64,000 bases of DNA from an uncultured Oribacterium sp. (GTDB taxonomy: Bacteria > Bacillota > Clostridia > Lachnospirales > Lachnospiraceae): positions 1-64,000 of the forward strand of contig CAMKKZ010000006.1 in the NCBI GenBank assembly GCA_946413525.1. The letters run 5' to 3'. The position numbers were made by a program, and so were the translations under genes. Below, one piece after another: positions 1 through 9,545 of this stretch; within the stretch, counting starts at the first letter, position 1, and the number at the start of each line of letters is the position of its first letter. The notes under the pieces were generated by a model. It did no database searches, had not been told where the DNA came from, and worked only from the letters and a program-made list of their open reading frames with translations.

Positions 1-71
1 GGGGAAATCTAATCCGGGGGAAATCTAATCCGGGGGAAATCTAATCCGGGGGAAATCTAATCCGGGGGAAA
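1..71. repeat. 16-bp direct tandem repeat (ggggaaatctaatccg), 4 full copies plus a partial; cut by window edge
   Basis: Exact copies at 1-16, 17-32, 33-48, 49-64, then ggggaaa. Confidence 0.95.
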
Positions 72-109
72 GCGGGGCTGGTGATATTCTGTATATCACC
101 AGCCCCGCT
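71..109. terminator. Perfect 17-bp stem hairpin, terminator-like
   Basis: AGCGGGGCTGGTGATAT-tctgt-ATATCACCAGCCCCGCT followed by tttccc. Confidence 0.6.
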
Positions 110-303
110 TTTCCCGTATAACCGCCTATACTTCCCTCTTGACAGTATTATTGAGAAAGGGGCAATTATCCTGATCAAACTGTTATTGTTATTATCAAAG
201 AGTCATGCTGTTGCTGTTCAGACTTCCACACCCCTGATATTATCTATTGATTGATGTATATGTAATTATTCATGCCATGAACGGCTTTTGTCCGCGGCCT
301 CTT

Positions 304-525
304 GGCAGGGGAAATGGGCCAATTGTCAAATTTTACTGCCCAGCCCCCTCTTCGGTCGTGGTTTTCTGGCAGGGGAAATGGGCCAATTGTCAAATTTTAC
401 TGCCCAGCCCCCTCTCCGGCAACGGTTTTCTGGCAGGGGAAATGGGACATTTGCCGATTTTTACAGCCCAGTCCCTCTCCTCCTGCAGACTTCGAGCGGG
501 GGAAATAGAACTATTGGCAAAAGGG
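304..525. repeat. 64-bp direct tandem repeat, 3 copies plus a degenerate fourth
   Basis: ggcaggggaaatggg(cc/ac).. begins at 304, 368, 432; degenerate copy near 496. Confidence 0.9.
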
Positions 526-624
526 ATGAGGTGTGAATTGTTTCATCAGGCTTCGCGTAGGTAGCCAACAGAATCAGTTCGGATTGAAAAGATACGATAG
601 TTATGCTAGAATAATTTAAAAGTT

Positions 625-1776
625 TTGCTAAATGGAAAATATACCCAGTTATGGAAAGAAAAAGAGAGGCAGAATTGGATGGCTTATAAAGGGACAGAAA
701 AGCCAGATTATGAAGAACTACTGGAAAGGGTGAGGGAGCTTGAAGAGAAGCTGAAGCAGAAGGAACATGGAAACCGTGAGTATAAGTCCAGGCTCTTCGA
801 ATTTATTTTTGGGAGGGAGGAGCATAAGGAGTGGACGATGTCCCTTTATAATGCAATCAGCGGGAAGGCACACAAGAATCCTGCAGACATCATGATCAAT
901 ACCATGGAAGATGTTGTCTACATTAATATGAAGAATGACGTATCTTTCCTTGTGTCTGAACTTGTTAGCCTATACCGTACTATGGATATGTATGAGCAAC
1001 AGTCAACATTAAATCCGAACATGCCTGTACGGGGTTTCATGTATGCAGGAAAGTTATATGACAAGTTTATGTATACATCGAAGCTGCACAGGTATGGGAA
1101 GAAATTGCTTCCGCTTCCTATTCCGAAACTTGTGGTATTCTATAACGGAGAGGATGAAGTGGAAGAGGAAGTGATTCTTCGTCTGTCGGATTCTTTCAAA
1201 GAGGAGATTCGGAAAGCTGTACGTGCAAGGGATGAGAAACTGACACCCGATCAGGTGGAACGTGAGGTGATGAGGCTTTACAAGGAGGCAGATCCTGATA
1301 TTGAGGTGAAGGTGCGGATGCTCAATATAAACTATGGCCATAATCAGGAAATATTGCGTTCATGCAAGCCCCTGAAGGAGTATGCATGGTTTGTAGAAAG
1401 GGTCAGGGAGAACAACATGCCCGATGCGGAGGGCAGACGGGTTGGAATCGAAGCGGCAATAGACAGGACGATTGATGAAATGCCGGATGAATTTTTAATC
1501 AAGGAGTTTATTGTTGCGAACAGGGCGGAGGTTAAGGATATGTGTCTGACTGAATATAACGAAGCGGAAGCTTATGAGATGTTTAAGGAAGAGGGACGTG
1601 AAGAGGGACGTGAAGAGGGACGTGAAGAGGGATTAAAAGAAGGGTTGGAGACGGGCGTTTTTTCAACTCTTACAGACCTGGTACAAAAGGGTTTGCTTAC
1701 GATTGAGCAGGCTGCCGGGCAGGCAGGAGTGAATGTAGCTGTTTTTAAACAAAAGATGGCCGTATATGCGAGCTGA
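625..1776 (+). CDS. Rpn family recombination-promoting nuclease / PD-(D/E)XK putative transposase
   Basis: Family-like N-terminal and core (AYKGTEKPDYEE.., VVFYNGEDE) and EEGREEGREEGREEGLKEGLETG tail; start could be 679. Confidence 0.75.
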   Translation: MLNGKYTQLWKEKERQNWMAYKGTEKPDYEELLERVRELEEKLKQKEHGNREYKSRLFEFIFGREEHKEWTMSLYNAISGKAHKNPADIMINTMEDVVYINMKNDVSFLVSELVSLYRTMDMYEQQSTLNPNMPVRGFMYAGKLYDKFMYTSKLHRYGKKLLPLPIPKLVVFYNGEDEVEEEVILRLSDSFKEEIRKAVRARDEKLTPDQVEREVMRLYKEADPDIEVKVRMLNINYGHNQEILRSCKPLKEYAWFVERVRENNMPDAEGRRVGIEAAIDRTIDEMPDEFLIKEFIVANRAEVKDMCLTEYNEAEAYEMFKEEGREEGREEGREEGLKEGLETGVFSTLTDLVQKGLLTIEQAAGQAGVNVAVFKQKMAVYAS

Positions 1777-1980
1777 TTTGCCCCCGCGGGCGGTTCGCTA
1801 TGTCAGAATTCAGAGTGACAAAACCTCGCTCTGATAGATGAGCCGATTTGCCCCGCGGGCGGTTCGCTATGTCAGAATTCAGAGCGGCAAACCCCGCTCT
1901 GATAGATGAGCCTTGCTGATGCGATGCCGCATCGGTTTGTCTTGAAATTAGAGTAGCAAAAACCCACTCTGATAGGGGAG
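1772..1980 (+). repeat. Three tandem copies of the ~70-bp two-hairpin leader element
   Basis: Units 1772-1841, 1842-1910, 1911-1980, each ending gatag(at/gg)gag; stem TCAGAGCGG/CCGCTCTGA in unit 2. Confidence 0.9.
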
Positions 1981-2130
1981 ATAATAGTGGAGAGTGTGTA
2001 AAACACAGTGAGCAGCCGACGTAAGGCCTGGGACCTTGCGCAGGCTGCCGAAAATCCATAGTCAGCTAGATTAGGAAGGTATATATTAAACCGTATTTAA
2101 ACTGTTTGCTGCGATTATTTTCATCTCGGC

Positions 2131-3210
2131 TTACCGCAGCGATGCTGATTTCAACATATTGTTATAAGAGTTTTCCACTGATTTCATCATGCTGTCATAG
2201 GAATTTTCTGTAGATTTCAGCATGCTGTTATAGGAATCTGCTGTTGATTTCATTATGCTGTCATAGGAATCTGCTGCTGACTTCATTGCGCTGTCATAGG
2301 AGTTGGAGTTTCCCGATGATTTTAATATGTTGTCATAGGAGTTTTCCATTGCTTTCATCATGTTGTCATAACTGTCTATGCTTGATTTTATTATCCCTGC
2401 GTATGCGTCTGTCGTTGCTTTTAGCGAATCCCTGTAGGATTTCAGGAAAGTGACAAGCTCATTCTTGCCGATCAGGGGAACATAACGCATTGCTCCATAC
2501 ATTTTCACCTGTTCTTCATAGGCTGTGTCCATCTCGGCCTTCAATTCCCGAAATGATTTCTCATCGTACAGCCCTGAGCCTTTAAGGGCGGCTTCATAAT
2601 CTGCCATGTAATTGTTGATTATTTTCAGGTACATATTGAGGTAATCGTCATATGTCTTGATGGACTCGATGGCTGCGTCAGATACATCCTGCCGCTGAAA
2701 AACGGTTCCTGATTGACTTGCCGTCTGCGCTGTTTGGGCAGACGGCGCTTCCTGTGCTGCTTTTGCGGCTTGGGCAGCCTGTGCCTCCTGTGCAGCTTTC
2801 GCGGCCTGGGCAGCCTGCGCCTCCTGTGCAGCTTTTGCGGCCTGGGCAACCTGCGCTTCCTGTGCAGCTTTTACGGTCTGGGTGTCTTGTACTGCCTGTG
2901 CCTCCTGGGTGGCCTGAGCGGAATTCGCTGATTGCCCGTTCTGTGCCGTTTGTGTCGGCATGTTCTGAACCAATACGCCGTCTGGACCTACATAATAACC
3001 ATCCGGAGTGAAGGCGTTGGTAAGCATGTATCCGTTTTCATCGAAATAATAATATGCCCCGTTGATTGTCTGCCATTGAGATTTGGCATAACTGCCGTCA
3101 TCATTTTGATACCACCATCCAAAACTGTCCTGCATCCATTGTCCTGCTGCCGCCGGGAAAGCCAGAACAACGATTGATGTAGCGATGATTGCCATTAACG
3201 TCTTTTTCAT
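2131..3210 (-). CDS. Secreted cell-wall-binding-repeat protein with Ala/Gln low-complexity linker and SYDSMMKS-type C-terminal repeats
   Basis: Signal peptide; GWWYQNDDGSYAKSQWQTINGAYYYFDENGYM choline/glucan-binding-like repeat; AAQEAQAAQAAK repeats. Confidence 0.75.
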   Translation of the reverse strand: MKKTLMAIIATSIVVLAFPAAAGQWMQDSFGWWYQNDDGSYAKSQWQTINGAYYYFDENGYMLTNAFTPDGYYVGPDGVLVQNMPTQTAQNGQSANSAQATQEAQAVQDTQTVKAAQEAQVAQAAKAAQEAQAAQAAKAAQEAQAAQAAKAAQEAPSAQTAQTASQSGTVFQRQDVSDAAIESIKTYDDYLNMYLKIINNYMADYEAALKGSGLYDEKSFRELKAEMDTAYEEQVKMYGAMRYVPLIGKNELVTFLKSYRDSLKATTDAYAGIIKSSIDSYDNMMKAMENSYDNILKSSGNSNSYDSAMKSAADSYDSIMKSTADSYNSMLKSTENSYDSMMKSVENSYNNMLKSASLR

Positions 3211-3389
3211 TAACTGTCACCTCCTGACAAAAAGAATATTTGGCCATTTTCATTACCGATGAAAAAATGCGGGGTCAATATCTGACACGTTCATCTGTCA
3301 AAGTGGACTTTTTGCTCTTATCGAACCGACTGCCGTGCAAATCGACTCAATAATGAAATGGTTGTTTTTGAATGCGCTGATTAATATTC

Positions 3390-3851
3390 TTAATTCTGTA
3401 TCCCGCAGCTTCGAAGGGGCTGCAGCCGTTTCTTCAGCAGCATCTCATTGACATCCAGGATTGTCCCCGGACGTTCGTTGAAAAAGGTCATGATCATGGC
3501 ATCCCTTGGCTCGCGGGCATACAGGGTGTTCATCTGGTAGATCCTGAGGGCCTGCTGGGTCTCTTTAAGGGTGAACTCGGCTGCGTAACAGATCCGCAGG
3601 ATGACGTCCCGCTGTCTGGTCATCTTTTCCTCGGACAGCAGCTTGTACCCATATCCGAGGGAAATGTCCGCCCTGAGAAGTACATCCTGTTTCCGGATTC
3701 CCTTTTCTTTGAATTTTTCATTCATATACCGCATGAAATCCCGGTCTCCGTCCAGTACCTCGCCCACATTTTTCTCTATATATTCATCGATATCATCAGG
3801 ATGAATCTTTTCCAGGACATCTTCCAGTTCTTTCGTTTTTTTTTGATACAT
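3390..3851 (-). CDS. Small HTH-like (XRE-type) protein divergent from kinase
   Basis: 153 aa; helix-turn-helix-like QDVLLRADISLGYGYKLLSEEKMTRQRDVILRICYAAEF. Confidence 0.5.
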   Translation of the reverse strand: MYQKKTKELEDVLEKIHPDDIDEYIEKNVGEVLDGDRDFMRYMNEKFKEKGIRKQDVLLRADISLGYGYKLLSEEKMTRQRDVILRICYAAEFTLKETQQALRIYQMNTLYAREPRDAMIMTFFNERPGTILDVNEMLLKKRLQPLRSCGIQN

Positions 3852-4016
3852 TATTCTTCTTCATCCCTCCTTTTTTTGTTATAATTGGCCTGTGTTCAGG
3901 CATCGGCATGTTTAAAATTCTCCGGGCTTTAGCGGACTGATATTTTGAGCAGATTCCAAAATAAGCTTGTTTTTATGCGGGGCTTCCCGCCATACCGAAA
4001 AAGACGGGTATTCATT

Positions 4017-4724
4017 ATGTTTGATTCAAGGCTGCCGGTTTCCTTTTATAAAGAGATTGCCGCGATGAATGAAGCTCATGGGATTTTCATTGTCCAGCAC
4101 AGGGAGAGCGGCAAGATTTATGTGAAAAAGCGGGTGGTATCCTACAATCTCTCAGTATACGAGGAACTGTTCAAAAGACAGCTTCCCGGCATTCCGCACA
4201 TCTATGCCATGTATGAAGAAAACCATGTTCTTACAGTCATCGAGGAATATGTTTCCGGGGATACTTTGGCGGAGGTCCTCAAAATTCTTGGGAAAATTCC
4301 TGAACCGGATGTAATTCAATACACCAGATCCCTGTGCGATATCCTGATCAGGCTCCATGCGCTGCATCCCCCGATCATTCACAGGGATATCAAGCCATCA
4401 AATATTATCCTGACAGAGGATGGAAGGATTATCCTGATCGATCTCAACGCCGCAAAATTTGCCGATGCATCCAAAGGCCAGGATACTCGCCTCCTGGGGA
4501 CTGTGGGTTTTGCGGCTCCGGAGCAGTATGGTTTTGGCTCCTCATCCCCGCAAACGGACATCTACGCGGTGGGAAAACTGATGCTTACGATGCTTGCTGT
4601 GGATGACGCGCCTGCCATTACCGGGAGGCTCCGTTCCGTTGTTCAAAAATGCCTTCGCATGGAGCCGAAGAAAAGATATCAGAGTGCCGCGCAGCTTAAG
4701 TCAGCACTTGGGCGGCTTCGGTGA
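4017..4724 (+). CDS. Hanks-type serine/threonine protein kinase, catalytic domain only
   Basis: IIHRDIKPSNIIL catalytic loop, IDLNAAK (DFG position), GTVGFAAPEQYG; ORF extends to 3945 but ATG at 4017 is likely. Confidence 0.85.
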   Translation: MFDSRLPVSFYKEIAAMNEAHGIFIVQHRESGKIYVKKRVVSYNLSVYEELFKRQLPGIPHIYAMYEENHVLTVIEEYVSGDTLAEVLKILGKIPEPDVIQYTRSLCDILIRLHALHPPIIHRDIKPSNIILTEDGRIILIDLNAAKFADASKGQDTRLLGTVGFAAPEQYGFGSSSPQTDIYAVGKLMLTMLAVDDAPAITGRLRSVVQKCLRMEPKKRYQSAAQLKSALGRLR

Positions 4725-4802
4725 TCAGCGGTGATCAGCGATAATTATAGTTTTCCCTGGCATACCCGCAATATGCTTAAGCATCGCATACCAGGCACAT
4801 GA

Positions 4803-4823
4803 GCAGTCGCCAAAGGCGACTGC
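4803..4823. other. Perfect 9-bp hairpin in intergenic region
   Basis: GCAGTCGCC-aaa-GGCGACTGC. Confidence 0.5.
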
Positions 4824-5021
4824 GAATAGGGTGCTGAACAGTTACTTCATTTTTTACATCGCACTTCTCCATTTCTTCATTTTTTGCTATACTCGTTTTC
4901 GTTCTTCTCTTTTGGATTAAGAGTCTTCCGTAATTACTGATTATTTTATCATGTTGTATTTTTATGTGCTACCACCGCTGCGGTGGGATTGCTCATATTT
5001 CTGGGGGTTTCTGGGATAATA

Positions 5022-6266
5022 ATGAAACTGATCAACTGCCCTGTATGCGGCACCCGGGTTTCGGCTGATATTGAAAGCTGTCCGGAGTGTGGGTTTGAAA
5101 TAAAAGAATATCTTGGGGATAATGGTCCTTCCGAAAAAGGGGCGGATTTCCGCAGAAGGAGATTGCCGTCATTGATTGCCGCACCCGCTGTCGCCGCATC
5201 CGTTGTCATGCTGTTGTTTTTCTTTTTCCTGCCTTTCAAAGCACCTACGATGGATCATCGTGCTGACGCAGCTGATGAAGGTGGGGAGGGCAATGAAACT
5301 GACGGAAGTGAGGATTCGGGTGCAGGTAATGGGGATGATGGGGATGATGGATCTGTTTTGGGCAATGGTGCCGATGGGGATGCTGATTCCGTTTCGGTCA
5401 ATGGCCCTGATAGGGGGGATGATGTTCGAAAAGATAATGATGGCGACAAGAACGAAGCATCTCCTGTTGGAGTCTACAATGGCAATGATAATGGGATGCT
5501 TGTTCTTCACGCGAATGGATATGCTTATTATTATTGTTCGCAGCCGGAGTTTACAGAGCTGGAATGTCCATGGACTTATTCCGATGAAACGGTTTCTATT
5601 GAATTTTCCAAAATGCATTGTACGGTTACAGCCAGGAAAATTGATAAGGATTTTTCGGAGTTGATTTTCAAGGCGGATAGCCTGAACTGGAATACGGAGG
5701 TGTTTACGCGGATGAACCTGGATCCGGATGAATACATTAACCGATATATTGCTGCCTATGATCCGGCTGTCACGATTCTTCGCGATGGCAGTATGCGCTT
5801 TGAATTAAACGGCATATATTTTACCATTCCAAAAATGTATCAGGATCGGGAAGACGAGTTCGATGAAAGGGAAGATGCCCTGTTATTTCTCGATACAAAT
5901 TCGGATTTCGATTATGTTTCCGCACTGCTGTTTTACAGAAGGAAAAATTATAACGAGATAAACGGCAGGAAGATTTATGAGGAGATCAATCAGGATCTTG
6001 CCGTGAACTTTATCGGATCATTCCTAAACAATCCGGCTGCGGTCTCTGCCGGGGAATGCTCGGTCGCGGGATATCCCGGACAGAGCTTTGATATTTCCGG
6101 CAACTTTAATAATGGTTTTCGTGCGACATATGGCGCTCCCTGCAGCGGAAAGCTCTATATTATACCAAATGGGGATGCAAATCTCTTTGTTTTTATGATA
6201 CAGTCGGATGGAAGGGGCCTGGACGCATCCGGAATCTATGAGGAGATAATTGCCGGAGCGGAATGA
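5022..6266 (+). CDS. Zinc-ribbon membrane-anchored protein with acidic linker and extracytoplasmic C-terminal domain
   Basis: CPVCGTRV..CPECGFEI, then TM VVMLLFFFFLPF, then Gly/Asp-rich linker. Confidence 0.7.
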   Translation: MKLINCPVCGTRVSADIESCPECGFEIKEYLGDNGPSEKGADFRRRRLPSLIAAPAVAASVVMLLFFFFLPFKAPTMDHRADAADEGGEGNETDGSEDSGAGNGDDGDDGSVLGNGADGDADSVSVNGPDRGDDVRKDNDGDKNEASPVGVYNGNDNGMLVLHANGYAYYYCSQPEFTELECPWTYSDETVSIEFSKMHCTVTARKIDKDFSELIFKADSLNWNTEVFTRMNLDPDEYINRYIAAYDPAVTILRDGSMRFELNGIYFTIPKMYQDREDEFDEREDALLFLDTNSDFDYVSALLFYRRKNYNEINGRKIYEEINQDLAVNFIGSFLNNPAAVSAGECSVAGYPGQSFDISGNFNNGFRATYGAPCSGKLYIIPNGDANLFVFMIQSDGRGLDASGIYEEIIAGAE

Positions 6267-6291
6267 GTGTAAAAAGTTGTCCGGTCATGAC

Positions 6292-6490
6292 CTGTATAAA
6301 TTGACTTGTCAATCAGTGCAATCAGCGAAAACCGCTCTTACAGGGGAGCCCGAATAGCCAGCGGCACCGTAGATGTTTGACAGGAATTAAGGTGACATAA
6401 TTACCACTTTGCCAACGGAGCCGTACAGCCAGCAGTATCCCGGATGTTTGTCAGGAATTAAAGCGGACAATAATCCATTTTAATAGAGGG
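6292..6490 (+). repeat. Three leader-element copies (first degenerate) before glycosyltransferase ATG
   Basis: Units ~6292-6347, 6348-6419, 6420-6490; last ends ccattttaatagaggg 5 nt before ATG. Confidence 0.85.
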
Positions 6491-6495
6491 AAATC

Positions 6496-8031
6496 ATGGA
6501 AAAGGAATTCAAACTGTTTTTGGGGAAACATATGTATATCATACTCGCGACGATGTTTCTATCATTTCTTTGTTTTTGGCATATGGCCTTTACAATGAAT
6601 ATCGGAGTTGATACAGAATGGTCAATTGCGGGAAATTATCTGAAAGAGCTGCATATGGATGTAGGACGGTTTGGGCTTTATTATTCAGAAATGCTGATTA
6701 ATGCCTGGCATTTTTCTCCTTATATAAATGGTGTTATGTTTTTTGCCTTATTTACAGCGGCCGCAGTGCTTTGGCTTTTCGTTATGTACAGAATCAACAG
6801 GCAGATAAGATTCCTGGTATTGTTTCCGATGCTGTTCTTAACGAATCCTCTGTGGATAACCCAATTTTATTTTACCTTGCAGGCAGGATCGATAGCCCTG
6901 GCTTTTTTTCTTCAGGGGCTTTCATTTTTGCTGCTCTTTGATGTGCTCCTTTCTGATCGTGAGAAGCCTGCCAAAATAATAGAAATGCTTATTTCTGTTT
7001 TTTGCGCGTTTTACGCAATCGGTACTTATCAGTCATTTCCGGGTCTTCACATTGTGGAAGGGGCAGCTTGCCTGCTTTTGCTGATGGATACGCTGAAGGG
7101 TGATCAAGATGAAAAGCATGCTTTGTTCTGGAAAAGCGCTGTGATTGTTGTTTCCCATTTTCTTCTGAGCTATTTACTGTATATCATTTTATGCAAAATC
7201 ATGCACTGGGGATCTTCCAGCTATTTATCAATTAGCTGGGGGAAAGAAGCGGCTTCGGATATTATCATCAATCTATTGAGAGATTTTTGGTATGTTCTTG
7301 CCGGAAAAGGAGATTATGTCGGATGGGCGATGGCAGCATCGCTGGTTTTGATTTTCCTGCTTGCTATATATATACTTTTCGGAAAATACAGCGCTCCGCT
7401 GAAATTTGATTATATGCTTCTTCTTGGCGGAAATGTTATCGCGTCGGTCTTACTGAATATAGTGATAGGATCCGTGCCCGCTGACAGGGCCAGAATGCCC
7501 TTGTTTTTCTCGATTGCTTTTTTAGGTATGTATTCTGTCAGCAGGTTTTCGCAAGTCTTTAAGGCCAGGTTTAAAAAATGTATAATTTTTCCGTTCCTTT
7601 TTGTGTTCTTCGTTTCGGCTTATTTACAGATGCATCGGCTGCAGGTATATGTCTATACCATGGATATCTGTAATGCGCAGCAATATCAGCTTGGGGTGGA
7701 TATTATTCGTCATATAGAAGCTGTTGACGGCAAGGATGACGGGACTGTCGCGGTAATTGGAAAATGGGACGCGCCCCTTAACCCATCCTGTATTCAAAGC
7801 GGATTGATCGGACAGTCCAGTTTTTCGTGGGATTATAATCCGGAAAAGCCTGCAAGCGCAACAAGGCGCTCAACTGGTTATTTAAACGCCGCGTTTGGAA
7901 AACACTATTCTTCTAAATTGTCAAAAAAACAGAAAAAACTTGCGATAGAAACAGCCGCTTCCATGCCCGATTATCCCAGGGAGGGATATGTCCGGAATGT
8001 AGATGGCTTGATAGTAGTTAAATTATCATAG
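6496..8031 (+). CDS. GtrII-like membrane glucosyltransferase
   Basis: Multi-TM 511 aa; GVDTEWSIAGNYLKELHMDVGRFGLYYSEM resembles GtrII family N-terminus. Confidence 0.65.
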   Translation: MEKEFKLFLGKHMYIILATMFLSFLCFWHMAFTMNIGVDTEWSIAGNYLKELHMDVGRFGLYYSEMLINAWHFSPYINGVMFFALFTAAAVLWLFVMYRINRQIRFLVLFPMLFLTNPLWITQFYFTLQAGSIALAFFLQGLSFLLLFDVLLSDREKPAKIIEMLISVFCAFYAIGTYQSFPGLHIVEGAACLLLLMDTLKGDQDEKHALFWKSAVIVVSHFLLSYLLYIILCKIMHWGSSSYLSISWGKEAASDIIINLLRDFWYVLAGKGDYVGWAMAASLVLIFLLAIYILFGKYSAPLKFDYMLLLGGNVIASVLLNIVIGSVPADRARMPLFFSIAFLGMYSVSRFSQVFKARFKKCIIFPFLFVFFVSAYLQMHRLQVYVYTMDICNAQQYQLGVDIIRHIEAVDGKDDGTVAVIGKWDAPLNPSCIQSGLIGQSSFSWDYNPEKPASATRRSTGYLNAAFGKHYSSKLSKKQKKLAIETAASMPDYPREGYVRNVDGLIVVKLS

Positions 8032-8120
8032 ATAATATGGCAAATCATAGAGTACTGCAGTCACAAACGGTCTCTGCGTATTGCTGAGAAGATTGGCGAC
8101 TTGCTTTTGGTATTAAATAT

Positions 8121-9380
8121 ATGAAAATTGTTTTTTTTTCCAGTGATAACAGTGTATCATCCGGCGCGTTTCTGTGCCTGGCGGAGCTTTCGGCAAGTAT
8201 TTTGCAATCCGGTCAGGATGATGCCCTTGTCATTTTGCCGCAGGATGGGAATGGGACGGAACTGCTGGATTATTACGAAGTTCCTCATAAGCAGATTAAA
8301 TCTTTTACATGGTGCGTAAAGAAGAATGAAAGGCATGCTATTCATTCTTCGTTTGGACTGTTGTCGCGCCGCAAAAAAGATGTCAATACATGCGATATCA
8401 AGTCAAAGGACGAAAGCGTGACTGTCCTGTTTATGCTCAAAAACCTTGTAAAAAGATGCATTAATCTGTTCTCTGTATTTCGTACCGTGCTGCTTCTCCT
8501 GCATGAAAAACCGGATGTCATCCATATCAATACGATTTACAATTATACGGGAGCGTTGGCAGGCTTCGCTTGCCGAATCCCTGTCGTTTGGCATTTGAGG
8601 GAATATCTAGGTCCTGATCAGGGAATGAAGATTTGGGATGAAAAGCAAGGATATAGCTTGATAAGCCGTGCCGACAGGATCGTCACTGTATCAAGATCCG
8701 TGGCAGATTATTACAGGAGCTTCATGCCGAAAGGGAATTTTACCGTTGTTTATGATGGCATTAGCAACGATGCCTTCTATAAGCCAAACAAGCGTATTTT
8801 CCAAAACCCGACAATTGTTCTGACGATGGTTGGCGCATTGTATCGGAACAAGGGTCAGTTCGATCTTGTAGACGCGGTTAATCTTTTGAGAAAGGAAACG
8901 ATATTCAACTGCTTGAGGATTCAGATTATAGGAGAAGGTGAGAGCAGGGAAGAACTGCAGGAATACATTAACGAAAAAGGCCTTCAGGAAAGCTTTGAGC
9001 TGACCGGGTATCAGAAGGATGTGGAGAAATGGCTGGAAGAAACGGATATTTTCTGTATGTGTTCCTGGTGTGAAGCCTTTGGGCGGGTCACCGTGGAAGC
9101 GATGCTTTCCGGTTGCCTTGTGATCGGCGCGGGAAGCGGCGGAACATTAGAGTTGATAAGGGATATGGATACAGGTGTTCTATTTGAAGTGAAAAATCCT
9201 GTTTCCCTTGCCGAAAAAATCCATTATGCCCTGGAACATAAGGACGAAATGCGGAAGCTTGCGGAAAATGGGCGCGTTTACGCAAAAAGAACATTTTCGA
9301 TGGAAGGAGAGACATCGGATATCCTGAAAATTTACAAGGAGCTTATCAGGAGAAGGGCGTTGAACGGGAAGCCTGAATGA
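8121..9380 (+). CDS. Glycosyltransferase family 4
   Basis: VTVSRSVADYY, GALYRNKGQFDLVDA, CSWCEAFGRVTVEAMLSGCLVIG. Confidence 0.85.
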   Translation: MKIVFFSSDNSVSSGAFLCLAELSASILQSGQDDALVILPQDGNGTELLDYYEVPHKQIKSFTWCVKKNERHAIHSSFGLLSRRKKDVNTCDIKSKDESVTVLFMLKNLVKRCINLFSVFRTVLLLLHEKPDVIHINTIYNYTGALAGFACRIPVVWHLREYLGPDQGMKIWDEKQGYSLISRADRIVTVSRSVADYYRSFMPKGNFTVVYDGISNDAFYKPNKRIFQNPTIVLTMVGALYRNKGQFDLVDAVNLLRKETIFNCLRIQIIGEGESREELQEYINEKGLQESFELTGYQKDVEKWLEETDIFCMCSWCEAFGRVTVEAMLSGCLVIGAGSGGTLELIRDMDTGVLFEVKNPVSLAEKIHYALEHKDEMRKLAENGRVYAKRTFSMEGETSDILKIYKELIRRRALNGKPE

Positions 9381-9515
9381 TTCATAATGCATTCTATTTT
9401 TGTTCATACTCGTCAACGTAATTCTATTCCAAACTACTGCGTAGAGCTTTCTGAGTTTCACAGAACTGTAAAATTGGTATAGGCAAAAGCTGGCATGAAC
9501 GAGTATAACTTATAA

Positions 9516-9545
9516 GCCGCCTGAAGAAAGTACAGGCGGCCTTTT
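9516..9545. terminator. Bidirectional terminator between convergent glycosyltransferases
   Basis: GCCGCCTG..CAGGCGGC then ctttt. Confidence 0.7.

Noticed and set aside
1-508. Tandem repeats at the window start as a CRISPR array
   Set aside because: Units are contiguous with no unique spacers and no cas genes are visible.
247-564. Three overlapping small ORFs (105, 82, 68 aa)
   Set aside because: By-products of the 64-bp repeat read in three frames; no SD or family resemblance.
2713-3011. Leu/Arg-rich plus ORFs
   Set aside because: Antisense of the Ala/Gln repeat linker.
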